Source: [Mycobacterium] zoologicum
Lineage (GTDB): Bacteria; Actinomycetota; Actinomycetes; Mycobacteriales; Mycobacteriaceae
Direction: 5' to 3'
Assembly: GCF_020172665.1 (NCBI RefSeq)
Contig: NZ_CP083985.1
Coordinates: 3,323,511 to 3,387,510 of the forward strand
Length of the DNA stretch: 64,000 nt
Part shown: positions 10,537 to 21,388 of the stretch, in pieces
How the letters are laid out: the number at the start of each line of letters is the position of its first letter
Position numbering within the stretch: the first letter of the stretch is position 1
The notes under the pieces: generated by a model
Told to the model about the DNA's origin: nothing
The model's database searches: none
Seen by the model: only the letters and a program-made list of their open reading frames with translations
Translations under genes and position numbers: made by a program

Positions 10537-11601
10537 CTACCGGTAATCGATCACCATCCGGCCGTCGATCTGTCCGCGGTCCATCCGGTGGAAGATGTCG
10601 TTGATGTCCTCCAGCTTGGCGGTGGTCACGATGGGCTTGATCAGACCGCGGGCATAGAAGTCGAGCGCCTCGGCCAGGTCCTGCCGGCTACCGACCATCG
10701 AGCCCCGGATGGTCAGTTCGTTGACCGCGATGTCGAAGATCGTCGCCGGGAAGTCCCCGGGCGGCAGGCCTAGGAAGACGATGGTGCCGCCGCGGCGGGC
10801 CATCCCGATCGCCTGCGCGAACGCCTGGGGATGCACCGCGGTGACCAGCACACCATGCGTTCCGCCGGTGAGCTTGCGGGCTTCGGCGGCCACGTCGACA
10901 GTGCGCGCGTTCAGGGTGATCTCGGCGCCCAGCCGAGCGGCCAGCGCCAGCTTCGGGTCGTCGACGTCGACGGCCAGCACCCGCATCCCCATCGCCCGGG
11001 CGTATTGCACCGCGACGTGGCCGAGCCCACCGATGCCGGAGATCGCCACCCATTGGCCGGGCCGGGTCTCGGTTCGCTTCAGGCCCTTGTAGACGGTGAC
11101 ACCGGCGCACAGAATCGGTGCGACTTCCACCGGGTCGGCGCCGTCCGGGATTCGGGCCGCATAGTCTGCGTTGACCAACATGTAGCTACCGAAGCTGCCG
11201 TTGACCGCGTACCCGCCGTTCTGCTGCTTCTCGCACATGGTTTCCCGGCCGGTGTGGCAGTATTCGCAACGTCCGCACGCCGACCACAGCCAGGCGTTGC
11301 CGACCTTGTCGCCCACCTCGAGATCGTCGACACCCGGACCGAGTGCGACCACAGTGCCGTATCCCTCATGGCCCGGAACAAACGGCGGCTGCGGCTTGAC
11401 CGGCCAGTCACCTTGTGCGGCATGCAGGTCGGTGTGGCATACGCCGGAGGTCTCGAGCTTCACGAGAGCTTCCCGGTAACCGGGGGTGGGCAACGGCAAT
11501 TCGGAAACCTGCAGCGGCGCACCGAATTCAGTGACAATCGCGGCCTGCATGGTTGCGATGGGCGGCGCGGCTGTGCGGGCGGTTTGGGAGGCGCTGGTCA
11601 T
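10537..11601 (-). CDS. zinc-dependent alcohol dehydrogenase (AdhP/AdhA class)
   Basis: 354 residues. Catalytic zinc ligands are in GVCHTDLHAAQGD and GHEGYGTV; the structural zinc cysteines are in SACGRCEYCHTGRETMCEK. The Rossmann motif is GIGGLGHVAVQYARAMG, and VDVDDPKLALA follows with the Asp that favours NAD over NADP. It oxidises primary alcohols such as ethanol or propanol to aldehydes. It lies 47 nt behind the aldehyde dehydrogenase and 50 nt before the regulator on one strand, consistent with a single operon that takes ethanol to acetate. Exact alcohol preference cannot be read from sequence. Confidence 0.95.
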   Translation of the reverse strand: MTSASQTARTAAPPIATMQAAIVTEFGAPLQVSELPLPTPGYREALVKLETSGVCHTDLHAAQGDWPVKPQPPFVPGHEGYGTVVALGPGVDDLEVGDKVGNAWLWSACGRCEYCHTGRETMCEKQQNGGYAVNGSFGSYMLVNADYAARIPDGADPVEVAPILCAGVTVYKGLKRTETRPGQWVAISGIGGLGHVAVQYARAMGMRVLAVDVDDPKLALAARLGAEITLNARTVDVAAEARKLTGGTHGVLVTAVHPQAFAQAIGMARRGGTIVFLGLPPGDFPATIFDIAVNELTIRGSMVGSRQDLAEALDFYARGLIKPIVTTAKLEDINDIFHRMDRGQIDGRMVIDYR

Positions 11602-11648
11602 CGTTCGTTCCTATCTTCGAGGGTGGATTCCTTCAACTGGGTTGCGGC

Positions 11649-13172
<1,524 letters not shown>

Positions 13173-13229
13173 AATTCCTCCTCATGTGCGAACTGTGGCT
13201 GCGATCACACACAAGGTAGGGCTGGCCGG

Positions 13230-13248
13230 GTTGCATCACCGTTGCAAC
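13230..13248 (-). promoter_or_regulatory. candidate operator upstream of the aldehyde dehydrogenase
   Basis: Read in the direction of the gene the element is GTTGCAACGGTGATGCAAC. It carries TGCAAC twice with an 11-bp period and a GTTGCAAC palindrome at its distal end. It lies exactly 57 nt before the start codon, as does the matching 19-mer before acs (6804-6822). A regulator-binding site is inferred. Confidence 0.65.
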
Positions 13249-13312
13249 GACTCAGACGCGGTTTGGCGCACCGGCTCCTGCACCGCCGAACAACTGCAGG
13301 GCCGCGGTGGGC

Positions 13313-14440
13313 TCAGCCGATCCGATCGATCGCGGCGCTCAACCGCGCCACCGTTCCCTCGACATCGGCCAGCTTGTCCAGGCCGAACAAGCCCACCCGG
13401 AAGGTGCTGAACGTCGCCGGTTCGTCGCATTGCAGCGGCACTCCCGCCGCGGTCTGAAGCCCCTGGGCCAGAAATTTTTTCCCGGTACGGATCTCGGGGT
13501 CGGTGGTGTAGCTGACCACCACGCCGGGCGCTTCGAATCCCGGCGCGGCCACGCTGGGGAAGCCGCGTTCGGCCAGCAGCGCACGCACCTTGCGCCCCAG
13601 GGCGAACTGTTGCTCGCGCACCGCGCCGAAGCCGCGCGCGCGGGTCTCGGCCATGGCGTCGCGCAGGCCTCTGATGACCCCGGTCGGCATGGTCGCGTGA
13701 TAGGCGTGGCCACCGTTCTCGTAGGCCACCATGATGTCGCGCCATTTCTTCAGATCCAGCGCGAAGCTGGTGCTCTGGGTGCGCTCCATGACCTCCGCCG
13801 CCCGGCTGGACAGGCAGACCGCGGCGCAGCCCGGGTCGGCACTCCAGCCCTTCTGCGGCGCGGTCACCAATACGTCGACGCCGAGCGCTGCCATATCGAC
13901 CCAGACGACGCCCGAGGCGATGCAGTCCAGGACCAGCAGGCCGCCCACCGCCGCTGTCGCCGCGCCGAGGCGCGCCAAGTAGTCGTCGGGCAGGAGGATT
14001 CCGCTGGCGGTCTCCACGTGCGGGACGAACACCACCGCCGGCCGGGTCCGCGCGATCGCCTCCTCGACCTCGTCGATGGGCGCGGGCGCGAAGGGCGCCT
14101 GGTCGCCGTCGCCGGTCGGGCGCGCCTTGAGCACGGTGATGCGGTCGGTGATGCGGCCGGTCTGAAGGATCTGACTCCACCGGTAGCTGAAGAACCCGTT
14201 GCGGACGACGAGTACCTCGGCGTCGTTGGCGAACTGGCGCGCCACCGCCTCCATCCCGCAGGTTCCGTTGCCGGGCACCACGATTGCCACGTCGGCGTGG
14301 TACACCTCGCGCAGCATGGCCGAGACGTCGTTCATGACGTCCTGGAAGCGCGCGGACATGTGGTTGAGCGCCCGGTCGGTGTAGACGACGGAGTACTCCA
14401 GAAGGCCGTCTGGGTCTACTTCGGGCAGAAGTCCTGGCAT
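13313..14440 (-). CDS. class V aminotransferase (alanine-glyoxylate type)
   Basis: 375 residues, PLP fold type I. The segment VTAPQKGWSADPG holds the likely PLP lysine; GNGTCGMEAV binds the cofactor phosphate; the FVPHVETASGILLP and VLDCIASGVVWVDM segments fit alanine-glyoxylate or serine-pyruvate aminotransferases. The ATG at 14440 follows AGGAGAGG. It is transcribed towards the aldehyde dehydrogenase operon but separated from it by 140 bp holding the putative operator, and it lies 28 nt after the acyl-CoA dehydrogenase, so it may be its downstream operon partner. Glyoxylate or serine as amino partner cannot be fixed from sequence. Confidence 0.88.
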   Translation of the reverse strand: MPGLLPEVDPDGLLEYSVVYTDRALNHMSARFQDVMNDVSAMLREVYHADVAIVVPGNGTCGMEAVARQFANDAEVLVVRNGFFSYRWSQILQTGRITDRITVLKARPTGDGDQAPFAPAPIDEVEEAIARTRPAVVFVPHVETASGILLPDDYLARLGAATAAVGGLLVLDCIASGVVWVDMAALGVDVLVTAPQKGWSADPGCAAVCLSSRAAEVMERTQSTSFALDLKKWRDIMVAYENGGHAYHATMPTGVIRGLRDAMAETRARGFGAVREQQFALGRKVRALLAERGFPSVAAPGFEAPGVVVSYTTDPEIRTGKKFLAQGLQTAAGVPLQCDEPATFSTFRVGLFGLDKLADVEGTVARLSAAIDRIG

Positions 14441-14468
14441 GAAGCCTCTCCTAGCGTCGGTGGACTGA

Positions 14469-15638
14469 TCAGCGCAGCAGGTGCCGGCTCATCACGACGC
14501 GCTGAATCTGGTTGGTGCCCTCATAGATCTGGGTGATCTTGGCGTCGCGCATCATCCGCTCCACCGGGAAGTCGGTGGTGTAGCCCGCGCCACCGAACAA
14601 CTGCACAGCGTCGGTGGTGACCTCCATGGCCACATCCGAGGCGAAGCACTTCGACGCCGCCGAGATGAATCCCAGACCGGTCTCGCCACGCTCGGCGCGC
14701 GCCGCAGCCGAATACACCATCAACCGGGCGGCCTCCAGCTTCATCGCCATGTCGGCGAGCATGAACTGCACACCCTGGAAGCTGCTGATGTTCTTCCCGA
14801 ACTGCTTGCGGTCCTTGGTGTATTCGATCGCCGCATCCAACGCGCCCTGGGCGATACCCACGGCTTGGGCACCGATGGTCGGCCGGGTGTGATCGAGCGT
14901 GCGCAGCGCGGTCTTGAATCCGGTACCGGGCTCCCCGATGATCCGGTCGCCGGGAATCCGGCAGTTCTCGAAATACAACTCCGTTGTCGGCGAACCCTTG
15001 ATGCCGAGCTTGTGCTCCTTGGGCCCGATGGTGAAGCCCTCGTCGTCGATGTGCACCATGAACGCCGAGATGCCGTTGGCGTCCAGGTCCGGGTCGGTCA
15101 CCGCCATCACCGTGTACCAACTGGACTTGCCGCCGTTGGTGATCCAGCACTTGGACCCGTTGAGGATCCAGTCGTCTCCGTCGGCCTTGGCCCGGGTGCG
15201 CATCGCCGCGGCGTCACTGCCCGCCTCACGCTCGGAGAGCGCATAGGAGGCCATCACCTCACCGGCCGCCAGACCCGGCAGGACCTGCGCCTTGAGTTCC
15301 TCGGAACCGGACAGGATCAGGCCCATCGTGCCCAGCTTGTTCACCGCCGGGATCAACGACGACGAGGCACACACCCGCGCCACTTCCTCGATGACGATGC
15401 ACGCCGCCACCGAGTCCGCACCCTGACCGCCGTACTGCTCGGGCACGTGCACGGCGTTGAAGCCCGAGGCGTTCAGCGCCACCAGGGCCTCCTCGGGGAA
15501 GCGCGCCTTCTCGTCGACATCCTTGGCGTACGGAGCAATCTCCTTCTCCGCCAACGCCCGAATCGCCGACCGCAACTCATCATGCTCCTCAGGGAGCTTG
15601 AACAGATCGAACGAGGGATTCCCGGCCCACCCAGCCAT
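14469..15638 (-). CDS. fadE25: acyl-CoA dehydrogenase FadE25
   Basis: 389 residues. It has the three-part acyl-CoA dehydrogenase fold, with YALSEREAGSDAAAM (FAD/substrate signature 1), WITNGGKSSWY, and the C-terminal QIYEGTNQIQRVVMSRHLL signature with its catalytic Glu in YEGTN. It oxidises acyl-CoA to trans-2-enoyl-CoA with electrons passed to ETF. The ATG at 15638 has AGGAGG 5 nt upstream; a GTG one codon earlier is too close to it. Gene order fadE25-purE-purK matches M. tuberculosis Rv3274c-Rv3276c, which supports the symbol. It marks the left end of the conserved acyl-CoA carboxylase block. Confidence 0.95.
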   Translation of the reverse strand: MAGWAGNPSFDLFKLPEEHDELRSAIRALAEKEIAPYAKDVDEKARFPEEALVALNASGFNAVHVPEQYGGQGADSVAACIVIEEVARVCASSSLIPAVNKLGTMGLILSGSEELKAQVLPGLAAGEVMASYALSEREAGSDAAAMRTRAKADGDDWILNGSKCWITNGGKSSWYTVMAVTDPDLDANGISAFMVHIDDEGFTIGPKEHKLGIKGSPTTELYFENCRIPGDRIIGEPGTGFKTALRTLDHTRPTIGAQAVGIAQGALDAAIEYTKDRKQFGKNISSFQGVQFMLADMAMKLEAARLMVYSAAARAERGETGLGFISAASKCFASDVAMEVTTDAVQLFGGAGYTTDFPVERMMRDAKITQIYEGTNQIQRVVMSRHLLR

Positions 15639-15652
15639 CACAGCCTCCTAAG

Positions 15653-16168
15653 CTACTCGCCGGTGACTTTACCTTGAAGCGCGGCGTCTTTCGCAAGCAC
15701 GACGTCGGCCAACCGATCCTGAAATGCCACCATCCGGGCCCGCATCGTCGCGTCGGCGGAGCCCAGAATACGCGCCGCCAGCAAACCCGCGTTGCGTGCG
15801 CCGCCGATGGAAACCGTCGCCACCGGCACGCCGGCCGGCATCTGCACAATCGACAGCAAAGAGTCCAACCCGTCCAGGTGAGCCAGCGGCACCGGGACCC
15901 CGATCACCGGCAGCGGTGTGGCCGAAGCCACCATCCCCGGCAGGTGCGCAGCGCCACCCGCCCCGGCGATGATCACCTCGATGCCCCGGCCCGCTGCGTC
16001 GCGGGCGTAGTCGAACATCCGTTGCGGGGTGCGGTGCGCCGAGACGACCCCGACCTCGAAGGGGATCTCGAACTCGGCCAGCGCCAGCGCCGCCTCCTCC
16101 ATCACCGACCAGTCGCTGTCGCTGCCCATGATCACGCCGACCCGGGGTCCGGGCTTGTGCTCACTCAT
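15653..16168 (-). CDS. purE: N5-carboxyaminoimidazole ribonucleotide mutase
   Basis: 171 residues. Class I PurE signatures: [16 protein letters not shown] at the N-terminus, [32 protein letters not shown] and PVIGVPV. It moves the carboxyl group of N5-CAIR to C4 to give CAIR in purine synthesis and works as an octamer. The ATG at 16168 overlaps the end of purK by 8 nt, so the two subunits of the two-step carboxylation are co-translated. An upstream in-frame ATG at 16183 would extend deeper into purK and is less likely. Confidence 0.96.
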   Translation of the reverse strand: MSEHKPGPRVGVIMGSDSDWSVMEEAALALAEFEIPFEVGVVSAHRTPQRMFDYARDAAGRGIEVIIAGAGGAAHLPGMVASATPLPVIGVPVPLAHLDGLDSLLSIVQMPAGVPVATVSIGGARNAGLLAARILGSADATMRARMVAFQDRLADVVLAKDAALQGKVTGE

Positions 16169-17378
16169 GCGGGTCCCATCCATCGCTCCATTCCCCGTGC
16201 GACAACCAGTGTGCCGCGCTTTCGGCCCGTTCACGCAGCTTCGCCCACTCCGACAAGTCATCCCCGAGCAGATTGATGTGCCCGATCTTGCGTCCGGGCC
16301 GTTCGCCCTTGCCGTACAGGTGCACTCGCGCGTCGGGATAGCGGGCGAACAGGTGGTGCAGCCGCTCGTCCATCGTCATCGTCGGCGGTTCCGCAGCACC
16401 CAGCACATTGGCCATCACGGTCACCGCAACCACCGGGGAGGTGGCTCCCAGCGGGTAGTCCAGCACCGCGCGTAGATGCTGTTCGAACTGACTGGTGGCG
16501 GCGCCGTCCATGGTCCAGTGGCCGGAGTTGTGCGGACGCATCGCCAGCTCGTTGACCAACAGGGCGCCGTCCGTCGTCTCGAACAGCTCGACCGCCAGCA
16601 CCCCGACGACACCCAACTCGTCGGCCAGGCGGAGCGCCAATCGCTGTGCCGCAGCAGCTGATTCGTCGGACAGATCCGGAGCCGGCGCGATCACCGTCAC
16701 GCAGATCCCGTCCTGTTGCACGGTCTCGACCACCGGCCACGCCGCGCCCTGACCGAACGGTGAGCGGGCGACCAGCGCGGAGAGCTCGCGACGCATCGCG
16801 ACTCGTTCCTCGGCCAGCACCGCCACCCCGGCGGCCAGGTAGTCGGCCACAGCGGCTCGGGCCTGCTCGGCGTCGTCGACGATCGAGACCCCGCGCCCGT
16901 CGTAGCCGCCCCGGGCCGCCTTGATCACCATCGGACCACCCGTCACGACGGCGAACTCGTCGACTGCGTCGACAGTCTCGATGGCGGCGAATCGCGGCAC
17001 CGGCGCCCCCAGCGCCGCCAGCTTGCGCCGCATCACCAGCTTGTCCTGGGCGTGCAGCAGCGCGGCCGGCGGCGGCGCCACGGTGACGCCCTCGGCGACC
17101 AGCTTCTCCAGCAACTCACCTGGGACGTGCTCGTGGTCGAACGTGAGCACGGTGGCCCCGGCCGCGGCCCGGCGCAGGGCGTCGAGGTCGGTGTGCGATC
17201 CGATCACCACATCCGGGCTGACCTGGGCCGCCGGTTCGTCGGCGTCGGCGGCGAGCACCCGCAGCCGCTGACCGAGCGCGATCGCCGCCTGATGGGTCAT
17301 CCGGGCCAGCTGGCCGCCGCCGACCATGGCGACCAAGGGGTAACGCCCGCTTGCGGGGGACGTGGAAGGCGCAGACAC
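16161..17378 (-). CDS. purK: N5-carboxyaminoimidazole ribonucleotide synthase
   Basis: 405 residues. ATP-grasp enzyme that carboxylates AIR with bicarbonate and ATP. N-terminal signature [24 protein letters not shown]-grasp core with [12 protein letters not shown] and [30 protein letters not shown], whose acidic and Asn residues bind metal-ATP. I chose the GTG at 17378; the frame stays open upstream but would cross the promoter of the divergent GtrA-like gene. No ribosome-binding site precedes it, so the transcript may be leaderless. Followed by purE with an overlap. Confidence 0.95.
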   Translation of the reverse strand: MSAPSTSPASGRYPLVAMVGGGQLARMTHQAAIALGQRLRVLAADADEPAAQVSPDVVIGSHTDLDALRRAAAGATVLTFDHEHVPGELLEKLVAEGVTVAPPPAALLHAQDKLVMRRKLAALGAPVPRFAAIETVDAVDEFAVVTGGPMVIKAARGGYDGRGVSIVDDAEQARAAVADYLAAGVAVLAEERVAMRRELSALVARSPFGQGAAWPVVETVQQDGICVTVIAPAPDLSDESAAAAQRLALRLADELGVVGVLAVELFETTDGALLVNELAMRPHNSGHWTMDGAATSQFEQHLRAVLDYPLGATSPVVAVTVMANVLGAAEPPTMTMDERLHHLFARYPDARVHLYGKGERPGRKIGHINLLGDDLSEWAKLRERAESAAHWLSHGEWSDGWDPHE

Positions 17379-17449
17379 GGGCAATATCGTGTCACGACCG
17401 CCGGCAGAGGTCGTTATCCAGTCGTTAGGCGGGAGACCCGCAGAGTCCG

Positions 17450-17455
17450 TACACT
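17450..17455 (+). promoter_or_regulatory. -10 element of a leaderless transcript
   Basis: TACACT ends 8 nt before the GTG at 17464. Mycobacterial transcripts usually start about 7 nt after the hexamer, so the mRNA would begin at or next to the start codon. This fits the absence of a ribosome-binding site. Confidence 0.6.
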
Positions 17456-17463
17456 GGCAACTT

Positions 17464-18111
17464 GTGTCTTTTACCGACGCCACCATCGCCCGCCTGCCGC
17501 GGGTGATCCGACCCCTGGCCGAGCGCCACCACGAGTTGATCAAGTTCGCCATCGTCGGCGCGACCACCTTCGTGATCGACTCGGCGCTGTTCTACACACT
17601 CAAGCTGACGATCCTGTCGCCCAAGCCCGTCACCGCCAAGGTCATCTCCGGGATCGTGGCCGTGATCGCGTCCTACATCCTCAACCGCGAGTGGAGCTTC
17701 AAGGCACGGGGCGGCCGGGAACGCCACCACGAGGCGCTGCTGTTCTTCGGGGTCAGCGCCGTCGGCGTGCTGCTGTCGATGGCGCCGCTGTGGTTCTCCA
17801 GCTACGTGCTGCAGCTGCGGGCGCCCAATGTGTCCCTCACTGTTGAGAACATCGCCGACTTCATCTCGGCCTACATCATCGGCAATCTGTTGCAGATGGC
17901 GTTCCGGTTCTGGGCGTTTCGGCGCTGGGTCTTCCCCGACGAGTTCGGCCGCAGCGACGACGCTGCGCTCAGTGCGACTCTGGAGACCGGTGCGCTCGCC
18001 GAAGCCCTCGAGGACGCCGAATTGGACGGCGGCCCGGATACCGGTGTGGTGACACTGTTCCGGCGGCCTGCGTCTCAGCCGCCGACGGACGGGCTGTCGA
18101 AGACTTCGTGA
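17464..18111 (+). CDS. GtrA-like membrane protein
   Basis: 215 residues with four hydrophobic helices (about 37-58, 65-85, 102-124 and 137-160). The first contains LIKFAIVGATTFVIDSALFY and the second ends in SYILNREWSFK, both hallmarks of the GtrA family, which takes part in moving lipid-linked sugars across the membrane. It corresponds by position to M. tuberculosis Rv3277, between purK and birA. The start GTG follows a -10 hexamer directly. The last ~50 residues are acidic and probably cytosolic. The 3' end overlaps the convergent gene by 37 bp. Confidence 0.85.
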   Translation: MSFTDATIARLPRVIRPLAERHHELIKFAIVGATTFVIDSALFYTLKLTILSPKPVTAKVISGIVAVIASYILNREWSFKARGGRERHHEALLFFGVSAVGVLLSMAPLWFSSYVLQLRAPNVSLTVENIADFISAYIIGNLLQMAFRFWAFRRWVFPDEFGRSDDAALSATLETGALAEALEDAELDGGPDTGVVTLFRRPASQPPTDGLSKTS

Positions 18112-18584
18112 TACAACAGCGCGTGGACCTGTTCCACCCGCGGAATGTCGTAGAACTCCAACGGTTCCTGTGACGCCGACTCGATGACCAGGGTGCCGGT
18201 GCGCAGTATCCGGTCGATGAACCCGTGGACGAATTCCACACTGTTGATGCGTGCCAATGCGATGTCGATGCCGCTGCGGGTGAGCAACCCGTGCCGGAAC
18301 ATCACCCGGCGGTCGGTGATGACGAAGTGGGTGGTCAACCAGTTCAGGTACGGCAGGACCGCCAGCCAGCCGACCACCACCAGCCAGATCGCCCCGATCA
18401 CCCCGACGACGACGTTCTTGGCGGTGGGATCCCAGGCGAGGGGGTTGACGATCCCCGCCAGGAAGCCGGCGCCGGCGGTGACCAGCAGGAGGGCCAGAAT
18501 CGGCCCGATCAGCCGCTTGACGTGCGGGTGGCGGTGCAGCACCACATGTTCGTCGTCGGCCAGCACGCTCTCGGGGTAACCCAC
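18075..18584 (-). CDS. PH-domain membrane protein (YdbS/bPH_2 type)
   Basis: 169 residues. Two membrane helices (about 25-47 and 58-80, ILALLLVTAGAGFLAGIV and VVVGVIGAIWLVVVGWLAV) are followed by a bacterial PH-like domain containing HFVITDRRVMFRHGLLTRSGIDIAL and ARINSVEF, the signature of this family. Function of the family is poorly known. Position matches Rv3278c. The GTG at 18584 begins 8 nt after the birA stop, so it is probably transcribed with birA. It overlaps the convergent GtrA-like gene by 37 bp. Confidence 0.85.
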   Translation of the reverse strand: MGYPESVLADDEHVVLHRHPHVKRLIGPILALLLVTAGAGFLAGIVNPLAWDPTAKNVVVGVIGAIWLVVVGWLAVLPYLNWLTTHFVITDRRVMFRHGLLTRSGIDIALARINSVEFVHGFIDRILRTGTLVIESASQEPLEFYDIPRVEQVHALLYHEVFDSPSVGG

Positions 18585-18592
18585 GACCGGCC

Positions 18593-19414
18593 CTAATTCG
18601 GCCGCAGCCGGGTGACGTCGCCGGCCGATACCGTCACGGTTTGGCCGCCGGTGTCGATGACAAGCCGCCCCGTCTCGTCGATGGCCTGCGCGACGCCTTC
18701 CACCCGCTGCTCGCCCGGCATGTCGGCGCGTACCCGCTCGCCCAGCGTGCAGCTGTGCCGCCGGTAGTCCGCGGCCAGTGCGTCATCGGCCCCGCCGGCC
18801 GTTCGCCAGGCCGAGATCCGCGCCGCGAGGTGACGAAGTACTTTTTCCGCCAAGATATTCCGGTCGAGCACTGAGGAACCGAGCATCGCCAGCGAGACGG
18901 CGGCCGGGTCCGGCGCCTCGTCGGCGGTCATCGTCACGTTCAGGCCGAGCCCGACGACGATGACGGGTTTCGGGGGTTGCTTGGGCGTGGCCACCTCGGC
19001 GAGGATTCCGGCCAGCTTGCCGTCTTTGGCGATGACGTCGTTGGGCCACTTCAGCCCGACCTGCAGGCCGGCCTCCGCGAGCGCGTCAGCCACCGCGACG
19101 CCGGTGGCCAGTGTCAGCCAGCCCCATCCCGACGTAGGCACGGTGTCGGCGGCGACCCCGACCGACAGTGCGAGCTGGCTGCGCGGTGGGGCGCTCCACT
19201 GCCTGCCGTGCCGGCCGCGGCCGGCGGTCTGGTGATCGGCCAGCAGCACCGCCCCGTCGATGTCGCCACCCGCCGCGGCGCGGGCCAGCAGGTCGGCGTT
19301 GGTGGAGCCGGTTTCGGCGATGACGTCCAGGCTGCGCCAGGGCAGGCCGGGTCCGGCCAGTCCGTCGCGCAGCACGGTGGCGTCCAGCGGCGGCCGGGGC
19401 GGCTGAGATTCCAT
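18593..19414 (-). CDS. birA: biotin-[acetyl-CoA carboxylase] ligase
   Basis: 273 residues, the short form without the N-terminal repressor helix-turn-helix. Biotin-AMP loop GRGRHGRQWSAPP at about 65-77, KWPNDVI and KLAGILAEV in the catalytic core, and a C-terminal SH3-like domain (GERVRADMPGEQRVEGVAQ). It attaches biotin to the carrier Lys of acyl-CoA carboxylases; the biotinylated subunit AccA3 is encoded 7.5 kb away in the same block, and AccD5/AccE5 partners lie between. It cannot act as a transcription repressor because it lacks the DNA-binding domain. Confidence 0.95.
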   Translation of the reverse strand: MESQPPRPPLDATVLRDGLAGPGLPWRSLDVIAETGSTNADLLARAAAGGDIDGAVLLADHQTAGRGRHGRQWSAPPRSQLALSVGVAADTVPTSGWGWLTLATGVAVADALAEAGLQVGLKWPNDVIAKDGKLAGILAEVATPKQPPKPVIVVGLGLNVTMTADEAPDPAAVSLAMLGSSVLDRNILAEKVLRHLAARISAWRTAGGADDALAADYRRHSCTLGERVRADMPGEQRVEGVAQAIDETGRLVIDTGGQTVTVSAGDVTRLRPN

Positions 19415-19505
19415 TTCGCCAGCCTACGGGCGGTGGCGTGGCCGTACCGGTTGAAACGCCCGGCCGCGGGGTATGCGGATTGCAGATGTTGAGGAGGTGA
19501 TCGCC

Positions 19506-20465
19506 ATGGTCACCAGGGGGTTACGGCGACGAGTTCACCGTCGTCGCAGCACACAGTCGGTCGCCGTGTCGCTGACCAGTCGGTTCTTCGTGAAGAACGT
19601 GGTACGCGCCTGGGCGATCCGGCCTGACCTCGCCTGGCCGTTCGCGTCGGTCGACCGGTTCGCCGGTCTGGTGCCGTACGGCGGTTCCGCCGAGGTCCTG
19701 CGCGCCCGTCTGAGTCATTGTGTGGCCGAGCGGATTCAGGCAGCGGGAACCTCGGCGCAACAGGCGATTCTCTATCTGCACGGCGGCGCGTTCCTCACCT
19801 GTGGACTCAATACTCACCGTTCGCTGGCAGCGCGGCTGTCGAGGGCCGCCAATGCCTGCGTGCTCAACGTCGGCTATCGAATGTTGCCCTCGCACCGGAT
19901 GTCCGATGCGATCGAAGACGCCCTGAGCGGGTTACGCTGGCTGCTCCGTCACGGCTATTCCCCGGAACAGATTGTGGTTGCTGGGGATTCGGCTGGGGGC
20001 TATCTGGCCTTCATGACCGTCTTGGCCGCCCAGCATTCGGAGAAGGTGAAACCCGCGGGCATAGCCGTTATCTCACCGTTCACCGACGCCAATCCGGCAG
20101 CGAAGCTGCGCCACCGCAATGCGGACCGATGCGCGATGTTCCCGTGCGGGGCGCTGTCGGTGTTCAGCCGTTATCTGCTCCGCGCCCGCGCCGCGTCGCC
20201 GGTGGATGCCGACCTGTCGTCGCTGCCGCCGGTGACCATCCACGCCAGCTCCGACGAACTGTTGCTGCCCGATGCCGAAATCATGGCCCAGCGTTTGGAT
20301 ACCGCCGGCGTCCGGTGCGATCTGCACCTGTGGGACGGCCAGATTCACGACTTTCCTCTGGCGGCCGACGTGCTCCCCGAAGGCCGGCGGGCCATCCGCT
20401 ACATCGGCGAGTTCGTCCAGCAGGTCACCGAGGACCAAAGCCCTCCAGACCTGACCGCCGCATAG
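19506..20465 (+). CDS. alpha/beta hydrolase, hormone-sensitive-lipase family
   Basis: 319 residues. YLHGGAFLT (oxyanion-hole HGG), GDSAGGYL (nucleophile Ser), SSDELLLPDAE (acid) and IHDFPLAADVLPEGRRA (His) give a full catalytic triad in the right order. It is likely a carboxylesterase or Lip-family lipase with no signal peptide. The ATG at 19506 follows AGGAGGTGA, which rules out the in-frame ATG at 19473. It is inserted between birA and accD5, genes that are nearly adjacent in M. tuberculosis, so it is an accessory insertion. Its 3' end overlaps the convergent polymerase gene by 41 bp. Confidence 0.9.
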   Translation: MVTRGLRRRVHRRRSTQSVAVSLTSRFFVKNVVRAWAIRPDLAWPFASVDRFAGLVPYGGSAEVLRARLSHCVAERIQAAGTSAQQAILYLHGGAFLTCGLNTHRSLAARLSRAANACVLNVGYRMLPSHRMSDAIEDALSGLRWLLRHGYSPEQIVVAGDSAGGYLAFMTVLAAQHSEKVKPAGIAVISPFTDANPAAKLRHRNADRCAMFPCGALSVFSRYLLRARAASPVDADLSSLPPVTIHASSDELLLPDAEIMAQRLDTAGVRCDLHLWDGQIHDFPLAADVLPEGRRAIRYIGEFVQQVTEDQSPPDLTAA

Positions 20466-21339
20466 CCCGGGCCAGGGAACGCGCATGCCTCCCCATACCG
20501 GCCCACGGGTCGTCGCGTTCGACCATTCGCTTGGATACGTCGCGCAGTGTAAACAGATCCGAACGCATGCCGCGATCCTCGAGCTCGTCCCACTCCAGCG
20601 GGGTGGCGACCGGCGCACCTGGACGTGCCCGTACCGAGTACGGCGCTACCGCCGTCTGCCCGTAGACATTTCGCATGACGTCGACGTATAGGCGGCCGCC
20701 GCGGCCGCTCTTTCGGATCTCACTCGTGCGGTGCGCCGGATCGTCGTCGACGATGACTTGTGCAACAGCACGGGCGAACTCGCGAGCGGTGTCGAAGTCG
20801 GCGCTACCGCGCACCGGCGCGACGACGTGCAGGCCGCGCGAGCCCGTCGTCTGCACGTAGGGCGTCAGCTCCAGCGCCCGGAGCACCTCGGCGATGGCTC
20901 GGGCGGTGTCGCGCAGCACCGCGAAGTCATCGCCCGCCGGATCCAGGTCGAACACCAACCGGTTCGGAACATCCAAGTGCGGCTTGCGCGACAACCACGA
21001 ATGCAGGGTTACGCAGTCCTGATTGGCGGCCCACACCAGAGCTTCGCGCCGCCGGACCACCGGATGCACGACGGTGCCGGTACCGGACTTCCGGGCGACC
21101 TCGGCACGGTCTATCCAGTCGGGCAGCGACGTGGCGAAGTTCTGCTGAATGAATCCCTCCTCCTCGATGCCGCCGGGGAATCGCGTCAGAGTGAGTGGAC
21201 GACCATCCAGGTGCGGCACCATGACGGGCGCTATCTCGCGGTAGTAGTCGACGAGGTCGTTCTTGGTGAGCGCGGCGTGGGTGGCTGACGCAGGGAACAG
21301 CACCCGATCCGGGTGGGTGATCGCAACGTCGGGCTTCAT
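20425..21339 (-). CDS. LigD-type polymerase/primase (Prim-PolC-like)
   Basis: 304 residues covering a complete LigD polymerase domain without ligase or nuclease parts. Metal-binding FDLDPAGDD, the TTGSRGLHVVAPV motif with its His, and SEIRKSGRGGRLYVDVMRNVYGQT are family landmarks of archaeo-eukaryotic primase-type enzymes that fill gaps and prime in end joining and excision repair. Stand-alone members in mycobacteria are known as PolD/Prim-PolC. Convergent with, and overlapping, the hydrolase gene. No Ku or ligase gene is visible nearby, so it works in trans. Confidence 0.92.
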   Translation of the reverse strand: MKPDVAITHPDRVLFPASATHAALTKNDLVDYYREIAPVMVPHLDGRPLTLTRFPGGIEEEGFIQQNFATSLPDWIDRAEVARKSGTGTVVHPVVRRREALVWAANQDCVTLHSWLSRKPHLDVPNRLVFDLDPAGDDFAVLRDTARAIAEVLRALELTPYVQTTGSRGLHVVAPVRGSADFDTAREFARAVAQVIVDDDPAHRTSEIRKSGRGGRLYVDVMRNVYGQTAVAPYSVRARPGAPVATPLEWDELEDRGMRSDLFTLRDVSKRMVERDDPWAGMGRHARSLARAMRRSGLEGFGPR

Positions 21340-21388
21340 CAGGACTGCATACCCGCGGACCCTGGACGGGTAAACCGAACCTCGTTTG